A stretch of DNA of 64,000 nt from Methylomonas methanica MC09 (GTDB lineage Bacteria; Pseudomonadota; Gammaproteobacteria; Methylococcales; Methylomonadaceae), in contig NC_015572.1 of assembly GCF_000214665.1 (NCBI RefSeq), forward strand, positions 3,906,001 through 3,970,000. Reading direction: 5' to 3'. Below the pieces are notes generated by a model that did not search any database, was not told the origin of the DNA, and worked only from the letters and a program-made list of their open reading frames with translations. Each line of letters opens with the position of its first letter. Position 1 is the stretch's first letter. Shown in pieces: positions 27,201 through 35,501 of this stretch. Position numbers and translations under genes: made by a program.

Positions 27201-27713
27201 ATCTTCGACAATCCGTATGCGGTGTTTACCGACGAAATCCTGCAACCCGAGCGGCAAAATCTGGAGGTATTCGTCGACGGCGTCAACAACATCGTCGAAA
27301 CCCAACAAAAAGTGGCCCAACAATATCTGGACGACGGCAGCATCGAGGATGCCTGTCCTCCCTTGTATGCCTTGCTGCATATTATGGCCTTGGGGCATTA
27401 CCAGGGCATGGACGCGCACCATCCGGACATACGCGCCATGTTCACCCGCGAGTATCTGTTAAATTCCGCGTGGTACCAAGAACGGCTAACGATCAAACAA
27501 CAACGGGATGCGGCGTTGTGGCAGAGTCATGTGGACTATCTGGACAAACTGATTCAGGACGGCACCCACCATACCCAATCCGCAAACGATTACTGGCAAA
27601 CGCGCCGCCAGGAAGCTGCGGAAAAACTGGAAAAACTGCAAGCGCCGGACTACTTGCAAGCCCTGATCGGTACCCTGGGCGCGGATCCGTTGCAGCCTTA
27701 TCAAGCGGATTAG
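24243..27713 (+). CDS. Probable PPi-type phosphoenolpyruvate carboxykinase (about 1150 residues)
   Basis: This large soluble protein of 1156 residues has no signal or membrane segment. Its size, the glycine-rich SGGGKSEISKSI segment (about residue 490) and the conserved C-terminal block with RLGYRIT, GKIFDNPYAVFTDEIL match what I recall of the PPi-dependent PEPCK family described in Entamoeba and Propionibacterium, which is roughly twice the size of ATP/GTP enzymes. That enzyme interconverts oxaloacetate plus PPi with PEP, CO2 and Pi. PPi-linked glycolytic enzymes are known in gammaproteobacterial methanotrophs, so the role would fit. A good ribosome-binding site (GGGAGG) precedes the start. 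It is transcribed alone, divergent from the sigma/fecR pair. If the family call is wrong it remains a conserved large protein of unknown function. Confidence 0.55.
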   Translation: MDMLRALGLGSADQDQQGIKQQLHLYINLKLASCGQPICNDAESAAFMDTAQDLLNSYLEKNRQLAGSSLYPADRRIQNFLDRYLADLNLDKTPTLPTMTFELDRHGVARELSLPLGADEFKSEIVSSYRVKQGVLHNPASDRRTTEGSFHIAEGGLPVPGDKKQVPKLTFARMLEQALKPPADMMIVPFTANQPQPARMFASLLLRPVICPEIPGMEAEKSMEIRFFAPGNLVSNLDFVESIFGNGGNPALPECDAALDIEHWSGHSGCVILAPHLTKLTKKEVGLPHWDQASERQRADGMCWEQEDELYNNGQAFKLCARDTSGVIVTLLADNYYGYCKKEVKTQISYAANLFGSAEEEHAGGALAFRRFNHGDEFGVGSLTREPGYDFDEMAYHYGAIMTVQPEGYAIDNQFPDVVYVPQDLRMNLNTQKITWVKNGKSHAIRLQPGKIYIQPNGYKIEMCKHPGAPSWRLVGTVAEGTFCHKPCTVSGGGKSEISKSIEDAVIYGPLFVDDIQRDLDRVQAIFDKDYTGRFMPGFEHEDHDPTRAILSDERSLGSVIKLLTPSPHHTADFNAWLKSIPPSIMALVFLIKRFYRSEWGDNWRDHLSVDIIDGAPGHELKLDHRKIVATYLRVGFDLEGGWRTFKVRQDYLACEKVQMEDDISASVVVPVAAIRPWLAQDTREHSVKLISNCEYRLFQRPDDAIIPGYDKQTELNMSAPGNFMANFEPLDHDKLAEVVEDVQTFSKFTPPMHDLLNKAYQQKPSYVVSSAHPRLVNGKPSKNPRYLETRVDLVKPLRKYVAEIGARLHRKIPLHQPLCHPVDAVLTGRRNNPPDGKIRALAVYNPIHYQDLPELFMDFVCSLTGKSPSTTGAGSEGALTKGPFNALRPTADLNNALVSFILTGYPGFSSSAGYIGPDIRVDHDISLLIPEIWSRLSKEERQPDYLLKHGYLEPLNDFEHNGRIVLASRLGYRITSHFVHGLMGKIFDNPYAVFTDEILQPERQNLEVFVDGVNNIVETQQKVAQQYLDDGSIEDACPPLYALLHIMALGHYQGMDAHHPDIRAMFTREYLLNSAWYQERLTIKQQRDAALWQSHVDYLDKLIQDGTHHTQSANDYWQTRRQEAAEKLEKLQAPDYLQALIGTLGADPLQPYQAD

Positions 27714-27849
27714 CCTATGATGAACCCGTGTTATTTCTTTCGCGTCGCCGGCTCAATCCGGTCGGCGCAGGCGGCAAATGATAAAAAAAATAGTGTCTAA
27801 TGCGTTTAATAGCTTATTCTAACCATCAACTCTATACCGAGGCACGCTC

Positions 27850-28254
27850 ATGGCAATCGACATCCGCTGGGACAAACGCTTTGAGGTTGGCCACCTGCGT
27901 ATCGATAGTGAACACCAGGTGTTTCTGGATTTGATCCGCAGCGTATCGCTGGCTTCGGAGGCCGAAGAACCGAAGCCATGGTGCATGCGCTTGTTGAATG
28001 AGGTTAGGAAATACGCCGATTTTCATTTTCTCAGCGAAGAAAACATCATGCTGAGGTGCGGTTTTCCGGAGTATCCAGAACATCAACAAAAACATGCGGA
28101 GTTATTGGCGCTGCTGGACGAACGGATACACGCTTACGCCACCGACCGCATCAACCTTGAGGCGGTGGTGGTATTCATGTTCGACTGGTTTGCCATGCAC
28201 ACCACGAAAATGGATAAGAAAATCGGCAAATATATCGACGGACTCGAAGAATAA
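27850..28254 (+). CDS. Bacteriohemerythrin
   Basis: This 134-residue four-helix protein binds O2 at a non-haem di-iron site. The ligands are readable in order: His in RIDSEHQVF, His/Glu in HFLSEEN, two His in HQQKHAELL, and His plus Asp in HTTKMDKKI. The length is that of a single-domain family member. GAGG lies before the ATG. In methanotrophs such proteins are proposed to supply O2 to membrane methane monooxygenase; nothing here tests that. It appears monocistronic. Confidence 0.95.
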   Translation: MAIDIRWDKRFEVGHLRIDSEHQVFLDLIRSVSLASEAEEPKPWCMRLLNEVRKYADFHFLSEENIMLRCGFPEYPEHQQKHAELLALLDERIHAYATDRINLEAVVVFMFDWFAMHTTKMDKKIGKYIDGLEE

Positions 28255-28582
28255 AGGATTATTTGCAAATTCAAGGTTGGCACGAAAGTCGTCATATTTT
28301 AATGTAGAGTCCGGTTATTTCATCGGCATTCGGTTCCCGGAAGCTTCTCCGCCGGGTTGGGTAAAGCATGACCGTCTTGTCACGGCCCAAACTTATCTCT
28401 GGCGTTTCTCCAATCTGGGCAGTCAACCAACCAGACTTTTCGAACAGGAGAACTACCAAGCAAGGCAAAAAGCACGATTATTGTGATTGATATTAAGCAT
28501 CTGCAAGGCAATCGCTGAAACTATACTTAATATCAGATAAGATGCCTTGGCAATAGCCGCTTTTCCAGTTGGTAAAATTTAA
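28255..28582. other. Intergenic region
   Basis: This 328-bp stretch before the response-regulator gene shows no gene or clear terminator. Its promoter presumably lies in the AT-rich last 100 bases. Confidence 0.4.
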
Positions 28583-29023
28583 ATGAAAATATTAGTAGCA
28601 GATGATTCCGGCACAACCCGAAAAGTTATCGTTGGGCTATTATTCAGCCTGGGATTTAGCGATGTACATCAAGCGGAAAACGGCAGTCAAGCTTTGAATA
28701 AGCTAAAAAGCGCACATAATTTCGACTTGCTAATTACAGATTGGAATATGCCAGAAATGAATGGATTGGAGCTTGTAACTAACGTACGGAGCACCCCGGA
28801 ATTAAAAGACATCCGCATTTTGATGGTTACGGCAGAAGCCACTCGAGATGCCGTGATCACAGCCGCGAAAGCCGGGATAAATGGTTACATCATGAAACCT
28901 TTTAGCGCAGCAACTTTAAAAGAAAAAATTACCAAAATTGTCCCAGCCCCCATCATAGCTAAGAAAGAAACCACATCATCAACCAGCAAACTTAACGAAG
29001 ATTTGTTACGTATCATTAAATAA
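28583..29023 (+). CDS. CheY-like single-domain response regulator
   Basis: This 146-residue protein has a complete receiver domain (about residues 1-122): acidic pocket in VADDS, phospho-acceptor Asp in LITDWNMPEMNG, Thr in MVTAEAT and Lys in IMKPFS. A short linker and tail (STSKLNEDLLRIIK) follow, with no DNA-binding output domain. It resembles CheY-type chemotaxis or signalling relays. No histidine kinase is adjacent, so its partner is unknown. Confidence 0.9.
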   Translation: MKILVADDSGTTRKVIVGLLFSLGFSDVHQAENGSQALNKLKSAHNFDLLITDWNMPEMNGLELVTNVRSTPELKDIRILMVTAEATRDAVITAAKAGINGYIMKPFSAATLKEKITKIVPAPIIAKKETTSSTSKLNEDLLRIIK

Positions 29024-29034
29024 TATGTAGAACT

Positions 29035-29199
29035 TCAAACCTGTTTGCCATTGATCAATGTCGCCATAGGTGTTCGCCCGCAGCACATTTTTCCCTGATG
29101 GGTTCGATCGTTATGGTATTGATCGAGCCAATTGTCCAAATCGCGTTGCAATAACGCCAAATCTTCGTACAGAGTTTTCCGTAGCGCTACTTGGATAGT
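29035..29199 (-). pseudogene. C-terminal remnant of an IS481-family transposase
   Basis: Reading the minus strand gives about 54 residues ending at a TGA (29035-29037) with QVALRKTLYEDLALLQ, LDNWLDQYHNDRTHQGK and CCGRTPMATLINGK, the characteristic C-terminus of IS481/rve integrases. Nothing upstream continues the frame, so only the tail of the element remains. Confidence 0.75.
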
Positions 29200-29292
29200 A
29201 TTGTGGGTACGTCACGAGGTTCGCAAATCGTCTTCCGGTCGGGACGCCTTGGGATGGGATTTGGATGTTCGATACATTATAGCCGAGGTGAA

Positions 29293-29326
29293 CAGACCGC
29301 TAACCCTAAATGCAAATAGCGGTCTG
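29293..29326. terminator. Hairpin downstream of the PLD-family gene
   Basis: CAGACCGCT (29293-29301) pairs perfectly with AGCGGTCTG (29318-29326) around a 16-base AT-rich loop, just past the stop codon of the gene at 29342. There is no long T-run, so termination strength is uncertain. Confidence 0.5.
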
Positions 29327-29341
29327 CGCCCCGACGAAGGG

Positions 29342-30934
29342 TTAGTAATACACTCTAAACGAACGCTGAATCTGATCGAATTCGTAAAGATAAGGTTTGG
29401 CGACGTCGTGGTTGGCGGCCACCACGATCAAGTCGTGGGAGAACACCGAAGTGTTATACCAGTTGAAACTGCCTTCTATGACAATGTAATTGTCGATCAC
29501 GCAATATTTGGAATGTATCGGCGAATACGGCACCGGATGATCGTCCTGCCCGTACACCAGCCCTACCCGAATTCCGCCCCACTTCAAACGCTGCACCGCC
29601 GGCAACAACGGCCGGTTCAGCTCCTCGTGCATCGGCCGTTCCACACCGATCCGGCCCTGGCGGGCCAGATGGCCGTTGAACAAAATCTGTACGTCTACCC
29701 CGCGCTCCTTGGCCTGAATCAAGGCATTCACCACGCTATCGTGATGATCGCCCAACAGATCGCCGATCAAAAACAGGCAAATCTTGATCGAATGCCGGGC
29801 CCGGTGAATTTCCGCCAGAATGGCGTGATGCGGACGATAGACCTGACCGTTGGCCATGGTATGCCGGCCGAAGGTATACAGCAGATTAAACGGGCTGAGC
29901 GGATCTATCCCGTATTTTTGAATCACACCGCCGCGCTGGCTCTGAAAAATATTGTCCAGCAAACGGCACACGCCCTTGGAATGAAAGGTCATACCCGATT
30001 CCCAGTTGGCCCACCAGCGATCGAAGGTAATGTTGAACGAGCCCAAAATACAGTCTTCATCATTGAATATGACGAACTTGGTATGCATGTCCGGCTCGAC
30101 TTCGATCAGATGGTGTTTGGGCGTGCAAAACACCCCGATCAATTCGACGCCGGAGCGTTTCAGATTGGCATAAGTCTGGCTGTTGGTCAGCGTCATTTTG
30201 CGCCAGTCCACCACGCATTGTACCCACACCCCCTGATGGCTGGCGTGGATCAAATGATTGACGAAATCATGGTCGTCTATGCAATCCACGCTGACTTTAA
30301 TGGTACACAACCGATTGGGGTTATCCCGCTTGGCCATGATCACCTTGTCGATATGATCGTGAATAAAGCGCTTGGGGTGGTAAGGATGGTATTGCTGACC
30401 CTTGGTGAATTTAGGGATCAGGTTCAGCGAGTGAAAGTGGTGGTTGTACCAATCGACATCGGCCTGCAGTTCGCCGGGATTCAGTTCGTAGGTACGGTAA
30501 TAATTGGCCGTGGCGTGTTCGTCGGTAATGGTGCGCTGCTGGTGGTTGCCGTCCTGCAGCTGATACCAATCCATAAAAATGTATTCATTCCGCGAAGCGA
30601 TGGAATGCTCGCCCAGATGCACGATAAACGAAAACTTGATGCAGTTGATTTTGCCGAAGTGCACGGAGCTGGGCAGGATAAAAAAATCCCGGGTGGCGCG
30701 CTTATGCCGGTCCCATTGAATATCGTAGGCATCGGTATCGACAATGTATTTCTCGCACACATTATCCCGATACACCCATAGAATCACTTTCAGGTTGGCC
30801 GACATGCCGTGAAACATGTCGAACTCTATCCTGCCCCAGCGCAGATTAAAGGTGTCTTTAAAATCGTTTACGCGCTGAAAATAGCCCCCCAGCTTGCCAA
30901 ATACGGGTTTTGCGTAATGTTCTGCAACTTGCAT
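29342..30934 (-). CDS. Phospholipase D-like domain protein
   Basis: This 530-residue protein has two PLD catalytic repeats: HTKFVIFNDEDCILGSFN (about residues 286-303) and HSKYCVIDNYIVIEGSFNW (about 480-498), each with the HxK core. The first 170 residues form a separate, probably beta-rich region with no recognised motif. PLD-superfamily enzymes are phosphodiesterases acting on phospholipids, nucleic acids or other phosphodiesters; the substrate cannot be read here. It precedes the alpha-glucan genes but is separated from them by about 600 bp. No signal peptide is evident. A long open frame on the opposite strand is judged a shadow. Confidence 0.85.
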   Translation of the reverse strand: MQVAEHYAKPVFGKLGGYFQRVNDFKDTFNLRWGRIEFDMFHGMSANLKVILWVYRDNVCEKYIVDTDAYDIQWDRHKRATRDFFILPSSVHFGKINCIKFSFIVHLGEHSIASRNEYIFMDWYQLQDGNHQQRTITDEHATANYYRTYELNPGELQADVDWYNHHFHSLNLIPKFTKGQQYHPYHPKRFIHDHIDKVIMAKRDNPNRLCTIKVSVDCIDDHDFVNHLIHASHQGVWVQCVVDWRKMTLTNSQTYANLKRSGVELIGVFCTPKHHLIEVEPDMHTKFVIFNDEDCILGSFNITFDRWWANWESGMTFHSKGVCRLLDNIFQSQRGGVIQKYGIDPLSPFNLLYTFGRHTMANGQVYRPHHAILAEIHRARHSIKICLFLIGDLLGDHHDSVVNALIQAKERGVDVQILFNGHLARQGRIGVERPMHEELNRPLLPAVQRLKWGGIRVGLVYGQDDHPVPYSPIHSKYCVIDNYIVIEGSFNWYNTSVFSHDLIVVAANHDVAKPYLYEFDQIQRSFRVYY

Positions 30935-31217
30935 GTCGTTGTCCGGAATGAATCAGTTAGCGAATTATGCACCAAATAACCTCCGGAATCAGATTTGCAG
31001 TTTATTGTCGAACGTATTTCAAGCTGTCAAGTCGATCGATCAACAACCTGTATAAAAAATCGATTGATTTTTGGAAGGATATTGTTATGTTAATCACGTT
31101 ATTTTTTCAAAATAACAGGTCTGGATTTCGACCTTTTCCTGGTACAGGAATTACCTACCGCTCCGCGAGGAGACTGGAGGACGCCATGAATAAAATCACC
31201 CCCATCTACTGAGAGAC

Positions 31218-31445
31218 TTGGACTCAACCCTGCCGACCGGCACGGAATGTTACCTGCGTCCGTCAGCGCGCAAGGCGCTGGCCGCACATCGTAAAGGCAG
31301 ACAACCGGCCACTTTCATCAGCAAAGACAAAGCGATCGCGCTGTTGGCGCAAAAATTGGGGCGTGGCCTGAAACGCTTTCTGCTTAAAGACCTGCGATCA
31401 GCGCTGCCGGCGGAACATGTCTGCCTGCCCGAAAAAATGGCATAA
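31218..31445 (+). CDS. Possible small basic protein (hypothetical)
   Basis: This 75-residue frame starts at TTG with GAGAG just upstream. The sequence is amphipathic and basic (KAIALLAQKLGRGLKRFLLKDL). A terminator-like hairpin lies about 65 bp downstream on the same strand, which supports a transcript here. No family is recognised and the start codon is weak, so it could be chance. Confidence 0.3.
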   Translation: MDSTLPTGTECYLRPSARKALAAHRKGRQPATFISKDKAIALLAQKLGRGLKRFLLKDLRSALPAEHVCLPEKMA

Positions 31446-31508
31446 CTAAAATAGAACAACCTGTATTTTTTTGCGCGCATTGAACCAAGGCGCGGACGAC
31501 ATCCAACC

Positions 31509-31535
31509 TCCCCCTGAAACAAGGGGGATTTTCTT
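31509..31535 (+). terminator. Rho-independent terminator
   Basis: TCCCCCT (31509-31515) pairs with AGGGGGA (31522-31528) across a six-base loop, followed by TTTTCTT. It is oriented for the plus strand, so it would end transcription of the small frame at 31218 before the converging gene at 31565. Confidence 0.65.
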
Positions 31536-31564
31536 ATCGGCAAATTGCGAAAAACCCTTCGAAG

Positions 31565-33034
31565 CTATTTCGGTTCAAAGGTCATCAAATAGCCGACATG
31601 ATCGGACACTTGGCCGTAATCCCAATCGGTAAACAGCACTCTGGCGGAAGCCACCTGCAACTCGCTGGCTTTATTCATAAAGATGTAATCGATACGATAA
31701 TCGTCGGCCAATAAACCGCCCCAATGGACATCGTTAACCCGGAAGATTTTCTCGAATAATCCCTGATGGTTGGCCGCCAGATATTGGTCTTCATATTGAT
31801 TGCCGTTCACCACCTGTTGATAGCCGATGGAACCGGCAGCGATATTAAAGTCGCCGCACAATAGAGTGGCTTTGACTGCCTCGTCCTGCAAACTGCCGGC
31901 CCACTCGCTCAGACGTTGAAATTGTTGCTGGAAACCGTCTTCCCACCAGCTCAAGTGCGCGGAAAACACATTGATAGCGCCCATGTAAGGCACATGTACT
32001 TGCGCCATCACCACCTTGCGGGAATGAATGCTGTAGGCGTCGTGACTGTCCGAGACGTAACGGGAGTGCGTGAGATGTAAGGGGTAGCGGCTTAAAATCG
32101 CCACCCCTTCGCGGTATTTATCGAACCCCAGATGCGACCAGTCCGTGTAAAGATGCAGGGGCGGTTTAAGACGCTGATTGATGATGTGGGCGGCGTTGGA
32201 CTCCCAGTCGCCGCGGCCGTCGTTCCAGTGTTCGGCCACTTCCTGCAGACAAACGATATCCACCGCCTGTTCGCTAATGGCCTTGGCGATTTGCGAGAAT
32301 TTGTAATCCTGCTTGTCTTCCTGATAACAGTGCAAATTCAAAATCATCACCTTGAGCGGGTCGCGGCTGACCTTGTAATTTCTGCCGCCGTTATTGTCCC
32401 AAAGCTCAACCGGCCCGGTTTGGCAGCAAATGCTGTACTGCAAGGCAAACACATCCTCCGCTTTCAAGCGCGCGGTCCATACCTGGGCGCCGCGTTGCTT
32501 CAGGCGTTTGTTGCGATGACATTGGGTTTGAATGGTGTGCCGCCAGTTGTCGTCCGTCCAATGCAAGACCACCGCCTCGGCGCGCATATCCGGGTCGACC
32601 GCCACCCTGATTTGCACGTACTGCTGTCCGTCCTCCAACCTGGGCTTAATGCGCAGATTTTGCAACCGCAAACCGCGCGCCAAAGTAACACCGCTGCCTT
32701 GCTTGCTTTGAAAATTCCAACCGCCGTTGTTATCCCAAAATTCGCCGGCCTGGCAGCGTAAACGCAAGGCAAAACTGACATTACCGGCCAATTCCCGGCC
32801 GCTCTTACCGTTCAGAACCAACCGCGCCTGCCAATATTCCTGCCGTTCTCCGCGCGGCCCCAAATATTTGGCGGGCAGAAAATGCCACTCGCCATCCGGT
32901 CCCGCCCAGCTTACATCGACCTGTTTATCAAAACCCAGATTATCCACCGCCAGTAAAAACACCAACAGCTGTTGGCTACCGGTTTTTTTACGGCTAATGC
33001 TGTTTTCCACCGCTAAACATTGAATGGCGGGCAT
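31565..33034 (-). CDS. Two CBM21-like segments fused to an endonuclease/exonuclease/phosphatase (EEP) domain
   Basis: This is a 489-residue protein. The N-terminal half contains two similar beta-sandwich-like segments, each ending in a CBM21-style glycogen-binding signature: FWDNNGGWNF (about residues 99-108) and LWDNNGGRNY (about 211-220). The C-terminal half (about 228-489) is an EEP-family metal-dependent phosphoesterase: ILNLHCY, VCLQEV (metal-binding Glu), LLCGDFN and SDHVGYL. The combination suggests a phosphoesterase tethered to glycogen or a related alpha-glucan (inference). GAGGAG precedes the ATG. It lies 10 bp after the GH57 gene in the same operon. Confidence 0.8.
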   Translation of the reverse strand: MPAIQCLAVENSISRKKTGSQQLLVFLLAVDNLGFDKQVDVSWAGPDGEWHFLPAKYLGPRGERQEYWQARLVLNGKSGRELAGNVSFALRLRCQAGEFWDNNGGWNFQSKQGSGVTLARGLRLQNLRIKPRLEDGQQYVQIRVAVDPDMRAEAVVLHWTDDNWRHTIQTQCHRNKRLKQRGAQVWTARLKAEDVFALQYSICCQTGPVELWDNNGGRNYKVSRDPLKVMILNLHCYQEDKQDYKFSQIAKAISEQAVDIVCLQEVAEHWNDGRGDWESNAAHIINQRLKPPLHLYTDWSHLGFDKYREGVAILSRYPLHLTHSRYVSDSHDAYSIHSRKVVMAQVHVPYMGAINVFSAHLSWWEDGFQQQFQRLSEWAGSLQDEAVKATLLCGDFNIAAGSIGYQQVVNGNQYEDQYLAANHQGLFEKIFRVNDVHWGGLLADDYRIDYIFMNKASELQVASARVLFTDWDYGQVSDHVGYLMTFEPK

Positions 33035-33044
33035 AACTTACTCC

Positions 33045-34637
33045 TCAGGCGTGGTAATCGCGAAAATCGATATCCGGAAATATATCGTCCATCACTTCCA
33101 AAGCGGTCAAATAACGCTCGTCTATGCGATTTTTGCGTATGCAATCATGCAGGTAATTAAAGCGCGCCAGATGGTCCGTGAGACGCTTCTTGGCGTAGTC
33201 GACCGTGGTACCGGACTTTAAAATAAACGGCCAATCAGACGCTTGCGCCAATAATAACGATCTCAAGGCCTGATTCAAGGCCCTTTGTTGCAGTTCGCTG
33301 ACCTTGAAGGTTTTCAGGTCGCCGACCAGTTTTTCCATTTCATTGCTGGCCTGGTGCAGTAAAGGATAAATCCAGTCGTTGGTTTCGTTCAGCCAAAAAT
33401 CGGCATAACCCTGATCGCCCCAAGTCGACATGGCCGGCACGGCCTGTTGTTGCACCGGCAGGCGCTTCAGATAATCGCCGCAGCTAACGGTTTCCACCGC
33501 ACTACTATCCTGACTGGCCAAGCGTAACACCTGCTCCAGCCACAACGGACCTTCATACCACCAATGTCCGAACAATTCCGCATCGTATGGGGCGACGATA
33601 ATCGGTGTCTGAGCCATCTCCGGACTCAAAGCCTGAATCTGCTGTTGGCGCTTGCCGATAAAATCGTCCGCATGCCGACGAACTGTTTCCAAGGCCTTTT
33701 CCGGCTGATAAACAGCCTTGACCGGCGCGTCCCGCCCGGTAATACGATGGTATTTGATACCGGTATTGATACGGGTGTCGCCATCCAGAATATAAGGTGC
33801 AATGTAATCCAGAGGCAAATCGAAGCCGATATCGCGGTAATACTCCCGGTAAGCCGGGTCGCCCGGATAGCCTTGTTCGGCGCTCCACACCTGTTGCGAG
33901 CAGTTCGGATCGCGGCCGAATGCCATCACATTGTTACCGCAATCCAACGGCGCATATACGCCATGCCGGGGCGATTGATCGGCATCCATAATGCCGTGCG
34001 TATCGACAAAAAAGTAACCCACGCCGGCATCGCGTAATGCCGCTTCCAAGCCTGGATAAAAGCCACACTCCGGCAGCCAGAAGCCGTCGGGGGCAAAACC
34101 GAAGCGGGCTTTAAAGGTATCGATGCCGACCTTGATTTGGGTGCGCACCGCCGCCTCGCTGACATTCAACAACGGCAAAAACCCGTGCGTGGCCGCTGTG
34201 GTGATCAACTCCAGCCGCCCGGCGCGATAATGCTTGGCAAACGCCGCCAGCAGATCGCCCTGATAATGGTTTTGGTAACAATTTAAGGCGGCCAGATACT
34301 CGCCCCGGTAACGCTTGGCCAACTCATTAAAGCCGGGCTGCCCTTCGGTGCGTACCACTTCTTTTCCAGCCAATTCCAGCAATTTCTGCAAATGCCGCAA
34401 ATAACGGCCCTGCAACAATTCGTCCTGCAACATGGTGATTAAAGGCGGGGACAGGGACAACGTCAACCGGCACGGAATATCGTCCTGCTGCAGCCTGTCC
34501 AGCATGGCAATTAAAGGCAGATAGCACTCGGTAATGGCTTCAAACAACCAGTTTTCTTCAAAAAAACTGTCATGTTCCGGGTGATGCACATAAGGAAGAT
34601 GGGCATGCAGAACAATGCAGAGATAGCCTTTATTCAT
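33045..34637 (-). CDS. Glycoside hydrolase family 57 protein, probable alpha-glucan branching enzyme or amylase
   Basis: This 530-residue GH57 enzyme begins with GYLCIVLHAHLPYV, the family's first conserved region. The nucleophile Glu lies in GFWLPECGFYPG and the acid Asp in APYDAELFGHWWYEGP, as in GH57 1,4-alpha-glucan branching enzymes; a C-terminal helical region follows (about 400-530). It acts on glycogen-type polymers in the cytoplasm. It is the middle gene of an operon with DUF4912 (8 bp before) and the CBM21-EEP gene (10 bp after), and glgX is divergent 0.9 kb away, so glycogen structure is the shared theme. Confidence 0.88.
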   Translation of the reverse strand: MNKGYLCIVLHAHLPYVHHPEHDSFFEENWLFEAITECYLPLIAMLDRLQQDDIPCRLTLSLSPPLITMLQDELLQGRYLRHLQKLLELAGKEVVRTEGQPGFNELAKRYRGEYLAALNCYQNHYQGDLLAAFAKHYRAGRLELITTAATHGFLPLLNVSEAAVRTQIKVGIDTFKARFGFAPDGFWLPECGFYPGLEAALRDAGVGYFFVDTHGIMDADQSPRHGVYAPLDCGNNVMAFGRDPNCSQQVWSAEQGYPGDPAYREYYRDIGFDLPLDYIAPYILDGDTRINTGIKYHRITGRDAPVKAVYQPEKALETVRRHADDFIGKRQQQIQALSPEMAQTPIIVAPYDAELFGHWWYEGPLWLEQVLRLASQDSSAVETVSCGDYLKRLPVQQQAVPAMSTWGDQGYADFWLNETNDWIYPLLHQASNEMEKLVGDLKTFKVSELQQRALNQALRSLLLAQASDWPFILKSGTTVDYAKKRLTDHLARFNYLHDCIRKNRIDERYLTALEVMDDIFPDIDFRDYHA

Positions 34638-34645
34638 CGTGAAAT

Positions 34646-35374
34646 TTATTTTCCTTGCCCTGATGCGGTTTTGCCGGCGGACGACGCGGTATTCAAGGCT
34701 GGCATTATAAACGGAACCATGGCATTCGGCAGTGCCTCGCGACGTTCCGGCTTAATGATCAGCGGCGTCTGGGCGGCATTCGAATAAACCCGGGGAGTAA
34801 AGCGTTGTTCATCGGCAATTTCGCCCAGGGCCGCCCGGTAACGAATCGCCGAGGCATTGACCAGCGGCTCCGGCAACCATACATCCTGCTGGCCGTCCAG
34901 GCTATCCACCTTTACATCGAACCAAGCCTGTTCGGCGGCCGGTTGCTGCGTAGGCGCTTGCAGGGTTTTACTATCGGCATAAATTCGCAAGGTCAACCCT
35001 GGCGCTGCCTCGGACTGATTCGACGCTTCGGTCAAGCGACGCTTGGCCAAATGCCAGTAAACATGCAGCCGGCGCGGCGATACCGCCAGCAATACCAACC
35101 GGGCCTGATGGTTAACTTTGTTAGGTGCGTACTCCCGGCTGATTTGCCGGCTGATTTCCAACAACTCGCACGGCGTAAAGCGGGTTTTCGCCTGCCGCCC
35201 CGCCCGACTGGCGAACAGGCGCGGCGAAAAATCGCGGCTAATGTTTTGACTGATAATGCACATTTCCTGCCGTGACAGCACGATGCGAGGGCGAACATTG
35301 GAGCTCGAAATGGGCATTAGCGGCCTGAAAAGTTGATTCGATTCGAAACGACCCTGCAAAAAATAACCGCACAT
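34646..35374 (-). CDS. DUF4912-domain protein
   Basis: This protein of up to 242 residues has its core ARLVLLAVSPRRLHVYWHLA matching DUF4912, a domain often found beside GH57 and glycogen genes. The N-terminus is uncertain: ATG 35374 has no good ribosome-binding site and ATG 35317 (MPISSSNVRP) is plausible. The C-terminal tail is low-complexity. It is the first gene of the GH57 operon and divergent from glgX, so the 127-bp gap between them probably contains both promoters. A carbohydrate-sensing or scaffold role is possible but not shown. Confidence 0.75.
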   Translation of the reverse strand: MCGYFLQGRFESNQLFRPLMPISSSNVRPRIVLSRQEMCIISQNISRDFSPRLFASRAGRQAKTRFTPCELLEISRQISREYAPNKVNHQARLVLLAVSPRRLHVYWHLAKRRLTEASNQSEAAPGLTLRIYADSKTLQAPTQQPAAEQAWFDVKVDSLDGQQDVWLPEPLVNASAIRYRAALGEIADEQRFTPRVYSNAAQTPLIIKPERREALPNAMVPFIMPALNTASSAGKTASGQGK

Positions 35375-35501
35375 TCGTGGAAAAGCGGGCAGGAATTAGC
35401 CCAAACTCTACCTGTTGTCGATTATTTGCGCAAGATAGGGCCCGAATTGCACGCATTTGCAGTAGAATCATAAACAACCCAATACGCTGTTAATCAACTC
35501 G

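Noticed and set aside
29132..30781. A 549-codon open frame on the plus strand
   Set aside because: It is antisense to the PLD-family gene, whose two HxK catalytic repeats are unmistakable. The plus-strand translation has no recognisable domain and arises from codon bias of the real gene.
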